Source: Alligator mississippiensis
Lineage: Eukaryota; Chordata; Crocodylia; Alligatoridae
DNA length: 64,000 nucleotides
Assembly: GCF_030867095.1 (NCBI RefSeq)
Contig: NC_081829.1
Coordinates: forward strand, 66,919,181 to 66,983,180
Direction of reading: 5' to 3'
Part shown: positions 11,201 through 23,200 of the stretch, in pieces
Layout: each line of letters begins with the position of its first letter
How positions within the stretch are numbered: position 1 is the first letter of the stretch
Notes under the pieces: generated by a model
The model's input: the letters and a program-made list of their open reading frames with translations, nothing else
Told to the model about the DNA's origin: nothing
Database searches by the model: none
Translations under genes and position numbers: made by a program

Positions 11201-14200
11201 CCATTCCCTCATCCATCCTCCCCCCTGCGGCCTCTCCACCAATCTGTGCCTAGGGATGGGCCAGCAATAAAATAACCACAGAATGAGAAATTTATGCCAC
11301 AATTAACCTGTGAAAATTGGAAGTTCCCCCATGATTAGGTAGACTCCTACATATATCACATTTTCCCATTCACATCTGAATTTTGATTCCATATCAAATC
11401 ATAAAAACAGGTAAGGTTGGCCTGGTTCTGTACTTCTGTAAACCCTTTTTTGCATCTCTAATTTTTGCTTTCATGTAAGCCGAGTGACTTGCCATCATCT
11501 AAAGTATTTTCTTCTTCTTAAAAATGTTGCATCACATGCAAGAGGGAAGGATTTCTTAGGGTGAAATCTTTTATAGGACCATCTGTGTAGTTTCAATAGA
11601 GTTCACAAGCTTTTAAATACAAGACATTCTTCCTCAGATAAGGTCATCTGCCTTGGACCTGGGGCTGCATATATGAATTCAGACTTTTTCTCCTGTAAAG
11701 GCCAGGACAGGGTGTTAAATTGAGAAGTGAGTCTCCAACTTCATTCTTAAAGTGGGGAGGTATGTAGCAGGATGGCCAATTCTCTTAAGAGAAGGTAGCT
11801 AAATAGAGTAAAGAGCTGGAGCTGAGGGTGTGGCTTGCTGGGAATTAAAAACCCCAGCAGGCAAAACCAGGGTGAGTATGGAGGAGAAACAATGGATGCA
11901 GGAAATCTCCATGCTAGAAGAAGGAAAAAACTGGGAAAGAACCCTGAAGCCACAGTGGACCCGTCTCAGGGATCAGGACAGTAATGTTTATGTTTGCTTA
12001 CTTTGTTTGATGAAGACCTGTATATAGCTGGGGCAGGCTGAGAGGTGCTCCAGGTAGCAGAGGCCAGCAAAGTGAGAGACTGCATAGTAGGCCTGTGGGA
12101 ATAGGGAAGTATTCGTTTTGGATTTGGCCAATTCAGAGGACAGTGATTCGATTGGGAGATTTGGATTACTGTCCTGAATCAATTCAGCTGAATTGGCTTT
12201 GGAAGATTTTGGCACTGATTTGGAGAGATTCAGTGATTTGGATTGACTGGGGAGAGGCAGGCAGAGCCAGGCAGCTGCAGGCTCTCCCACGGCTTCTTCA
12301 GCTGTGCCTGCATCTCCCCAGGTGGGGGAAGCCATGGGAGAAGCCCCATGGCTACCCTGCCCAGCACCGTCCCTCCCCTGGCCCTAGCTTAGTCCCAACA
12401 CTTAAAAAAAAAAAGCCCTGCACTCACTAGCTGTAGTAGCAGTGACTGGGGCCTCTTAGGGCTCATGACAGGGCACCCCCCCACACACACACACAGCATG
12501 GGGCAGCACGGGACAGTGGGGATCATCCCGCTGCCTGGCACCCACACACCAGCTTCCCCATGGTGTGGGTGCATTGCAGCTCAGCAGGGTGCGGCACACT
12601 GCCTTGGAGCTGGGGCCACTGGGGCTGAGCAGTGGCAGGGTCTGGCTGAGCCTCCCCAACCCCCAGACAGCATGTGGTGCCCTGCCGAGCCACACTGCAG
12701 CTGCCACATGGGTGCCAGGCAGGGGGTCCATCCCCACTGCCCCACACTGCATGGAGTGGGGGCTCTGCCATGAGTGCCCAGAGGCCCCAATCACCTCTGC
12801 CAGAGCCAGTGAGAGCAGGGCTTTTTTTTTTGTTTGTTTTAAAGTGCTGGAGGCTGGGCTGGGTGCAGGGGGGCAGGGGGTGGTGCCAGGCAGGACAGCC
12901 ATGGGGGCTTCTCCTTCAGCTCCTCCAGCTGTGCCTGCCTCTGCCCCGGTGGGAGGAGCCACCTGCCAGCACAGGTGGAGGAGGATGCGATGTAGGCTCA
13001 GCTCTCTCTAGGCACCAGCAGGGTATAGCCCCCGTTCCTAGCGCTGCCTCACCCACATCAGCTCTGGGAGCAAGGGCTCTGCCCTGCTGCCGCTTCCCAG
13101 CTGGCTTGGAAGGAATGGGATGTGGATGCAGCAGTGCTGGGAGTGGGGGCTATGCCCTGCTGCCACTTTCCCCCTTCCACCTGAAGCAAGCCACACCCAC
13201 ATCCTGTCCTCACCTCCCCCATCCCAGCTGGGCAAGTGGCAGCAGAGCAGAGCCCCTGCTTCCAGCGGTGGTGTGCCCACATCCCGCACCCCTCTGCCCC
13301 CCTCTCTGAGTAACATCCCCCACTCCTGCTGGGCAGCTTGGTCCCAGCCCCAGCCACAATCCTTCCCTCCCACACAACCTTTCCCTCCCCCAACCCCAAC
13401 AGACTTACCGGCTGCAGGCAGCTGTGTCAGCTGCCTGTTTAGTCTATGGCTGAATCTCTAAAGCAGCTGAATCTTTTCTGAAGCTTTTCCAAATTGATTT
13501 GGATCTTATAATTGTTCTCTCGATTCGATTCAGATTCGGAGATTCGGTCCCCAAATCGAACCGAATTTCCTCCAAATCAAATCACCTACCAAAGCTTTGC
13601 ACAGCCCTACTGCATAGTGCTAAGACTGCAAAAAGATGCTTGGAAGAGGGACAAAGCCTAGCTGAAAGAAGCCAACCTGCTACACTGTGTTATTACAGTT
13701 TTCAAACAGCCACTCTGAAAAGTCTGGTTTCTACCGCTTCACAGCAGAACACTGTAACCCAAACCTCACTACACTGTAGTAGTTGCTGAATGCCAATGAA
13801 ACCCTCTTCCTTTCCAGGAAAAAGGCCGGTGGTGTTTTTGCAGCACCCTCTCCTAGGAGATGCAACCATCTGGATTTCTAATCTACCTAACAACAGCCTT
13901 GGCTTCATCCTAGCAGATGCTGGCTATGATGTTTGGTTAGGAAACAGCAGAGGGAACACCTGGTCTTCAAAGCACAAGACTCTTAAGCCGAGCCAGAAAG
14001 AGTTCTGGAGGTTCAGGTACACTGAATGACTTAAATTTTGAAAATAGATGTTTCTGAGTTGATAATAATAATAGTGAGGTAGGGGAACATCTCACTTTCA
14101 GATTCCTAATACATTGCTACCCAGACTGGTAGTGACTGGAGGATGGGAGTGGCCTACAGAAATAGGGAGATGAAAGCTCAAGAGGAAAGGATGTTCAGTG

Positions 14201-17200
14201 GGGGTGAAATTTGGGAAAGGATTGTAAGAGGGATGTGGGTAAATGGAAGGGGATATAGCACAGTGAGGTGATGGAAGTGAGAACAAAGGTAAAAAGCATG
14301 GTGGACAGCTATAGGGCTGCAACAGTCAGAGAGAAAGAGTGAAGTGAGATAGACAATCCATGCCAGTGCAACAAATGAGGAAAAAAACTCCCCAGAATTT
14401 GGTTCTCACAGGCAAGCGAAGGATGCTGTGCTGAAATGAAAGGCTCTGTCACTGAGCAGAGTTCAAGTACTGAATCGGGCCAGAGAAAGAGCTGCAGATC
14501 AGGGTTGGCCCACACCTACCAGTCTCAGTCATGCAGTACAGAGAAGAGTCCTATTTACAAGTCTGCCAGGCTAGTAACTTTTAGAAATTCTATTTAGAGA
14601 TCCTGTGTATTTGCTGGAAGCAGCAGTATTGCAAGACGCATGCTGCACATTTGACACAAACTAGCAAGGACTAAAAACCCATGAGTTGACAAAATCACTG
14701 ATCAGTAGGACTGTGTGGAATTTCGCCAGGTGTTTCACTTAGAAGCTGTTTTGATGTATTTTGAGCTCAAAACAGTGAAATTGAAATGAAACAAAAAGCT
14801 TCAAAACAGCTTTGAAATGAAACAAGAGCACTCAAAACATTTTGAAAGTTTCAAACCATTTTGAGTTTCAAAACCGGGCTTGCTTGGCTTCAGCACCAGT
14901 CCCAGGTTGCAGCGGCAGCCTCCTCTCATCTGATGTGCAGATCCGGGAGCCCACACCCCTGGGAAGGCTGCTGGGCTGTGCTGGATTCCTCCTGGGGGCT
15001 AAAGCCCCCGGATCTGCAAGCCAGATGAGAGGAGGCTGCCACTACCTCTTGGGACCAGTGGCAGCAGCTATCTTCCCTGCGCTGGGTGCAGGCTGCACTC
15101 AGCACTGGTCCCAGGTAGAAGCCAGAGCCTCCTCTCATCTGTGAGAGGAGGAGGAAGAGGAGGAGTCCAACACAGCCTGGCAGCCTTCCCAGGTGTGCGG
15201 GCCCCTGGATCTGTGCATCGGATGAGAGGAGGTGGCGTCTTCCACCTGGGACCGGCACTGGGAATGGACTGTGCCCAGCACGAGACTAGATTGTTGAGCC
15301 TCCTCTCATCCAGTGTGCAGATCTGGAGGCTCGCACCCCTAGGAGGAGTCCAGCACTGCCCAGCAGCCTGAGCCTCCTCTCATCTGGTGCACAGATCTGG
15401 GGGCTCACACCCCTAGGAGAAGCCCGACAGCCCTCCCGAGGATGCAAGCCCCAGATCTGTGCCCTGGATGAGAGGAGTGCCCTTGTTTCATTTTGAAGCT
15501 GTTTCAAAGCCTTTTGTTTCATTTCAATTTCAATGTTTCAAGTTCAAAACGTGTTGAAACAGCTTCAGAACAAAACACCCAGTGAAATTTTGTACAGCCC
15601 TACTGATGAGTGATTTTGTCACCTCATGGGGTTTTGGTCCTTGTTAGTTTGTGTCAAATGTGCAGTATGCATCTTCCAATACTGCTGCAAACAGCAAATA
15701 CATAAGCTCTCTGCAGAGCTCAGCACTGGTCCCAGGTGGAAGAAGCAACCTCCTCTCATCTGGGGTGAAGATGAAGGGGCTCTCACCCCCAGGAGGGCTT
15801 CCAGGCTGTGCCAGACTCCTCCTGGGGGTGCAAGCACCTGGATCTGTGTGCTGCATGAGAGGAGTTCCAGACAACAACAGCAATCTTATCTGGTGCTGGG
15901 CACGGGCTGCACCCAGCACCAGTCCCAGGCGGCAGTTCCTCCTTTCATCCAGTTCACAGATCTGGGGGTCTGCACCCCCGGGATGAGTCTGGTATACCCC
16001 ACAGCCCTCCCAGGGGTGTTGGCTCCCGAATCTGCACACTGGATGAAAGGAGGCTGCCGCTGCTGTCAAATATCAAGAGTTTTGCTTTGAACAGTTTGAG
16101 GTGCAGTTTCCCAGAAACCTCTGCACCTATCTCCTTGAAGCTTGGCAGACTTCACGCCCTTAGAAGGGGCTACCATCCCTACAGTCTGCATCCAAATCAG
16201 GCAAGAAATGACAAAGTTTTAGGCATTTTCATGATTCCCCATTATAGCCTGTGGGCGAAATGTCAAAACTCGTCGAAACAGTGAAACAGTTTTGACGAAA
16301 TGAAATGGGACAGCGCTTCAAAATTAAATGAAATGAAGCAAAGAAATGAAACACCATCCCTTTGAAATGGTGAAATGGACGTCAAAACAAAATGATGGTG
16401 TTTCGCATCAGTCCTCATTTCACTTAACTAAAGAATCTGTGTGCTATTGTGACCAACTCTATTAGAAATCATTCATTTAAGCTTTTTTGTGTTTTGTCCC
16501 TGTAGTTTTGATGAAATGGGTAAAAATGATCTTCCAGCAGTACTACACTTTATTCTGGAAAAAACAGGACAGAAACAGCTCTATTATGTTGGCCATTCAC
16601 AAGGGACAACTATAGGTATGCCAAGGTGGATGTTAAGCTTGTCTGTACACTATCCTCTAATGATAAATGGTATATGAAGGCCTTTGTAATTACCTATTAT
16701 TATTCTTAAAATCTCATGATTGTAACCAGCCTCCCAGTTTTGGAGTTTTGTAGAAGACACTTTAGATGCCTTTATGGGGAAATGCTGCCATTTTAAAATA
16801 AATTGATAGCCACTAAAATCAATATTATCAAGCTTCTTACCACCCGCGGAGGGAATCAATAAGTCAACAAGGGACTAGAGTCATTCTTATCTTGATATTT
16901 GCTTGCCTTCTGAGATTGTCAGTGCTTTATTAGTTTTGTATGTGAACATTTGTTGTATTGTATTGTCTGAATTAAGAGTCAAGAAGAAAATTATATTCTG
17001 TTCCTCAATCCAAGCCTCAGAACATTTATACTATTGTTTTACATGGTTGTAAAGTTCTACGGGTTTTTGGAAACTGAGGAGCATAAAACCCAAAAAATAA
17101 TTTGCTTACTTTTGACCATCAGAATCTAACCGAACAGCATCTCAGGAATTTAAATTTTCAAGGTATAATCTAAATTGGGATTTAGAATGAACATTTGATT

Positions 17201-20200
17201 TTCACATTATGTATAACATTTGAACAAACCAGGGCTATTTCAGATTCAGCTTTGCTATGTTAAGAGATCTTTTGTATCTTCTCAGGTTTTACAGCATTTT
17301 CAACTAATCCAGAATTGGCTCAAAAAATCAAAGTTTTTTTTGCATTGGGTCCAGTAGCCACAGTTACCTATGCGACCAGCCCCATGGTAAAGCTTGGGTC
17401 TTTTCCTGAATCCTTGATCAAGGTATGTTATTCCTTCACTCCAACAGCCAGACACACCGTTCTGACTGCACCAGCTAAACAGACAGCTAAGGATTTGTCT
17501 AACATGGGGCCAGTACAAGGCCATTGAATGCTTCTTCCACTTATCCTAGTTTGGAGTCCAGCCAGGCATGGGATAGATTGTCAAGAGCTAAATGAGTCTG
17601 AGATAAACTCAAGATGGTTAAAAATGTATCCCTCAGATATTTAATTATTCAAATATTTCTTTTTAGTTTGGAGCCTTGCTATAATAATTTGAATGACGTA
17701 AGTAGGCAAGGCTACAGGTGTGTTTTGCTTTCTGTTTCTGCACTGGTTTAACTTCAGAAGGATCTGTCTGGAAAGCAGGAAGGAAGGAAAAGAAAAGCTC
17801 AAGAGAGCTGTCACTTAGCAAACACTCCTTTTAGAGTTGTTAAGGGACAGTGCCAGAACGAAAACACTTATACTGAAAGGGATTCCAGGAACCAATGTTA
17901 TGAATGCTGAGCCATGCTGCTCCAGTACACTCCAAGAGTTTAAAGCATGCTTTTAAAAAGCAGTTTAAATCTGGGACTGTGAACATTATTGAGCATTACT
18001 TGTGGCTATTGCATGGTAGCAGAACAAGATGAAGAAGTTTGGTGTTCTAGTTATACATTTCCCTATGTTAACAAAAGCTGATTTTTATCCAAGGCAAGGG
18101 TCGGCAACCCCTGGCACGCGTGCTGAGCGTGGCCCGTGAGGCCATTTTCCTTGGCATGCTGTGGCCAGCCCTGGCTCTGGGGAGCTGCTGCCAGCAACGG
18201 AGCCCGGGCTGCTTCCAGCAGGGCTTCCAGCATCCCAGCTGCCACGCTCCCGGCTGGCAGCAGCTCCCCAGAGCAGGGGCCGGCTGCAGCCGGGAGCCTC
18301 CAAAAAGCTGTGCTGGGCTCCAGCATCAGCTCTGCAGTGAAGCATGCAGGCACACCTTACAGTGGGTGGTGGGGGAGGGGCCCAAAGCAGCACAGCCCTG
18401 GTCTCTCCCCCGCTCCTGGCATGTAGGTGATGACCCCGGTGCAGCTGTTTGTAGCCTGCCCAGGCTCTGGGCAGCTGCAGCAAACAGCAGGCAGGCTGCA
18501 AACAGCTGCACCAGGCTCATCACCTCCGTGCAGGGAGCAGGGGAGAGACCAGGGCTGTGCTGCCTCAGGCCCCTCCCCCACCACCTGCTCTGAGGTGCAC
18601 CTGCACACGCCAGTGCAGAGCTGATGCCGGAGCCCAGCGCAGCTGTTTGGAGTCTCCCGGCTGCAGACAGCCCCAGCTCTGGGGAGATGCTGCCAGCCGG
18701 GATCCTGGGCTGTTCCCAGCAAGCAGCTGAGATGCTGCAAGCCCTGCTGGAAGTAGTCCAGGATCCAGCAGCTACTCAGGGCCGAGGTAGTTGCTGGCAG
18801 CCACAGAGCCCAAGCTCTGGGGCAGGGGCTTTGGGTGGGGGGCAAGGGGCAGTAGGGCTGTGGGGGCAGGGGCACAATCAGGGCATCCTGCCATGTACCT
18901 TTTGCCCTCATTTTGTTTTTCTGCCATGCCGGCACTCCGGCACCTTCCGAGGTAGGCATTGTGGTGTTTTTGGCCAAAAAACTTTGCCTACCCCTGATCT
19001 AAGGCTTTGTACCACTGGAACATTGCAACATCCCTAAACTATTGCTGCCCAAAGCTATGAATGCATATCTTCAACTGACTCTTAACATAAGTTTTTCCTG
19101 GCAATTCTATATAGGAATTAACTGCACCATTAGAGCAGAGTGGGGAATCTTGTTTTATTATTACCTGTACTGAATATCTTCTCTTTTTTTAGACAAAAGC
19201 TAACTTATAAAAATCTGAAGTATGGCAAAAGTATGTCAGTCTATTGCTCTTTGACTGACTTCCATTTTTAACTTAGCCAGTCTTCACGTTAATGGAAACA
19301 ACTACATGTACTCTAATGACATCCAGAACTAGTTGTAATATTTTATTGCCATGAAAATAGGAAGATGGTTTCCTCAATGAGAATCACTTGGTAAAATAAA
19401 GAAGAAAGGATAGTTGTGAGTTTGTGGAAATATTAGGACTAAAGGATAAAAGAATGGCAAACTGACCAATGAACTTTGATTTTTTTATCTCACATTAAGT
19501 GATTATTTTATATGAAATGAGTTTATTATTGTACTCTACTTTTGTAAGAATAAAATAATAGGGATGTTTTTTAGATCTTCCTTGGTAACAAGGGATTTTT
19601 TCAACAACCCAAACATATGAAGAAACCTATTACAACCATGTGTACATCCCTGAGTAAGTTTTGTACCTCGATCCTCTCTTTCGTGGTTGGCTATAATATT
19701 CCAAACCTGAATATGGTAAGTATGAAAGAGTATTTTAAAGCAATAAAACTAAAGTAATTTCTGACATGCATGATATCTACATACATTATTTATAGACAGC
19801 ATTTTTTTCCTGCAGAAATATAGACGGTAAGGTGTGATAAAATCAATCAATATTCTGAATGATTAAGATCCTCCTGCTGGCGTTGACCAACATCATATTA
19901 GATTATAACTAAAGCTGGGATCATCCACATCCTAGGTCCAAATCTTGGTTAATACGGCTCTGTATTGCACAGATTTTTGAGGCTTGTCCCTTTTTGGGCA
20001 GTTAGTCAAATCTGTTCTGCTATAGGGGACAATTCCATTAGAGGGAAAAATTAATATTGGAATCATTTTTCTTTAATGCACTTCTTATTATTTTTCGAGT
20101 ACCAAGTCTACTTTCCCGTATACAGAGGGCGCACCTACAATAGACACTACGTTGTTGTAGCTCATCACTATGGTGATATAGTGTTTTGCAGGCACAAACC

Positions 20201-23200
20201 ATGAAAGTGATGCTACATAGTATATAAAAATAACCATGTACCACCAGGACTGCGCAGTACTGGCTAAAGCAAGTACTAAATGACTGCACAAGTGCACAAT
20301 ACCAAATGCACAGTCATGGGTATGTGTCGATGTGCCCAGTGTGAATCAAACAGTAACAAGAACACAATTCCTTTCTTCTCAGTTCCCAAACCAAGTCCCC
20401 AGATGTTTTCTCTACAGATGTTTGCCAAGAACACAATCCCAATACTTTCTTTCATATTGTTACCCTGTTTTTCTGGTCCCTCATGTTTGTGCCAGTAATT
20501 TTCTTACTGCTTCACCAGCTCTGTCTCCCAGTTTAACATAGACATATACACTAACACATAGAGAGCTCGTCTAGCAAAACCTCCCATATGCCTATTCCAA
20601 AATGCCCTTGAATGTAAGACCACCCCCTCCCCAGTAATTACATTCTTACATGGCAAGTTATAAAATTGTTACAATTCTCCATGTATAGAGCCTAAAATCA
20701 TACTAAATATGTCCCCGCAACTGCTGTGACAAGAAAGCAACAGCAGAAATTGAGGGGCAGTCCCCACCCCTTTCTCCTCTGTCCCTTGTCCCCTGTGCCT
20801 GTCCCCTTTGCTGCCTGTTCCCTGCCACGTGCCACCGTGCTGTCCCAGTGTCCTCCATGCCTGTGCCTACCCCTGTACCTTGACCCCTGTGTCTGCCACA
20901 CCACCCCCTGCCTTCCTCACAAGTGGTTGAATGAAGCCCCAGGTATGAGTACTCCATATCCAAACACAAGTTATTGAAAAAACACATCCAAGTTGGGTAA
21001 CCTTGTGCATCTCTGATTTTAACTCAGAGATGTTATGCATATGCCAGGGGAAAGGTTGTTTTCATCTAAAAATCGTGGCCTATATTGTGTCACAGATCAT
21101 AAGGCAAGCAATAGTGGCTTTTTGTTATTTTAAAATTTTATCTAGATGTAAGAAAAATATCCTCATCAAAACATTGTTTCTTTTTTAATTGGTAAATATA
21201 TGTCAGAACATTATTTTTACTTAAAGCAAACAAACAAACAAACAGATTACAAGATAAGCCTTGATGTGTTATGTCTTAGAGTCAAAACATTCCATAATGT
21301 AAATGTAAGTAAAATACCCTTAAAAGGATGTGATATGCATTGTAAGTAGCCAGATTAGAAACAGGATAGACTTTTATAAGGGTAAAGACAAACAGGTAAG
21401 ATGCTTGCTGACATTATAATGTGACTTGCTAACTGAGTGATGCAATTCTCAGTTCAGGATGACAGATTTTATGAGGAATCTGACTTATTGTCGCAAATCA
21501 CTAAATATTTGTAAGGTACTAGGGCTGTGCGAAGCATCGGTCCATGATTCAATTCTGTGGAGATTTGACCCGATTCAGTGGCCAAATCTCCAAATCCGAA
21601 TCAAATCAGGAGACCCTTTATTCTCCCTGAATCAAATCAGAACCCTCTGAATCAATTCGGAGAGATTTAGAAAGATCTGATGATTCGGACATGGACACAG
21701 CTTTAAATGTTTTTTCTGCATACCTCGAGGTACCAGGTGTCTCATGACTGCTGTGATGCTGGGGCACATTGAGCATCATACAGGAGCATTGGGGGCTCCC
21801 CAGCATGCTTGGCAGCAGACCCAGAAGTGGATCAGAAGCACTTCTGGTCCAATTCCATGTTCACTGAGGAGCATGCAGGGGGGACCCTCCATGCCCCTCT
21901 GGCTCGGTGACTGGTGCCTCCTGGGTCTGGGGGGCACCTGGGGTCCCCCCACAGCCAATTCCTGAGCTGGGGGAGTACAGGGGGGCCCCCAGCATGCTCT
22001 CCAGCAGACCCGAAAGTCAACCAGATATACTTCTGGTCCACTTCTGGATTTTCTGCTGAGCACATGGGGGCCCCCCACTGCTCCTGTGGGATGCTTCATC
22101 CACCCCAGCATCGCAGCATTCACAAGCTGCACTGGTAACTCAAGGTATGTAAAAATAGCATTTAAAGCTGTGTCTATGTACAAATCTTCAGATTCAGATT
22201 CGGCCAAATCAAAATTGGGGATGGTGATCCAAATCAATTAATCAAATCACTGTCCCCGATTTGGGCAGAATCTGAATCGCATACGGCCTGCTTTGTACAC
22301 CCCTAATAGGTACCCTGTTTTAATACAGGAGAACTGCATCCTCATCCTTTTAATCCAATGGTGAGCCACATCCTCTAGATTTTTATTTGAACCTCACTAT
22401 TAAATGGATTTCCACATTCATGATAAATACTATTTTCCTTTTAGAGTCGCATGGGCATGTATGTAGCACATTCACCTGCTGGAACATCTGTGCAAAACAT
22501 ACTTCATTGGCGTCAGGTATTAATGACCACTTGAAACCTGTTGAGAACCACATTTGGGATCTAGAATGGCATGGCCTTCCTTTCCTATACCGATATGAAA
22601 GATTTAACTGCTCGTCATTTTGCTGAAATACAGAGATTAGTACAAAGTAATATATATCAGTAAATAGGACTTAAAGCAACAATTTCCCATTTTCAAAAGG
22701 GGATTTTGCATGTGGGGTGCCTTATGGACAGATTTTCAATGGGACTTAGGTAATGAAATCCAGAACATAGATCTATAAAATCTTCTACAGTAATGCAAGG
22801 GACCTCAGAAAGTCATCTGCCTCAACACACAAATATTAGTCTAATTAACTTGTAAAACCTTCCAGTGGTGGCTATTTCACAACCCCCCAAACTGATCTGC
22901 TCAAGAGTTAAACTATTTTTAGAGTTAGAATTACTTTCTCTGTTATATACTTTAACTCTCCCTTGTTGCAATTTTACACCATTAATTCTTTTCCTGCCCC
23001 TTATGGGCACAGAAAACAGTTCATCACCATCTTTTTGCATCTGAAGACACATCAAATCCAATTCTCTTCTCTAGATAAAGTAATTCCATTTCTTCCAACT
23101 GTTCCTTGTATGTCATGCTTTCTGAGTTCGAAGGATAGAATTAGTCTTGGCAGGAGAAGGATGCTGCCTTCTGCTTTCTATCTCCAAAAATAGTCCGCTT

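Noticed and set aside
12456-13461. Many GC-rich frames of 100-211 residues
   Set aside because: All lie in the GC-rich interior of a non-autonomous hAT with clear termini. They overlap in five frames and have no domain.
18120-18977. Similar open frames on opposite strands (157 and 206 residues)
   Set aside because: They are the two arms of the fold-back hAT read in both directions.
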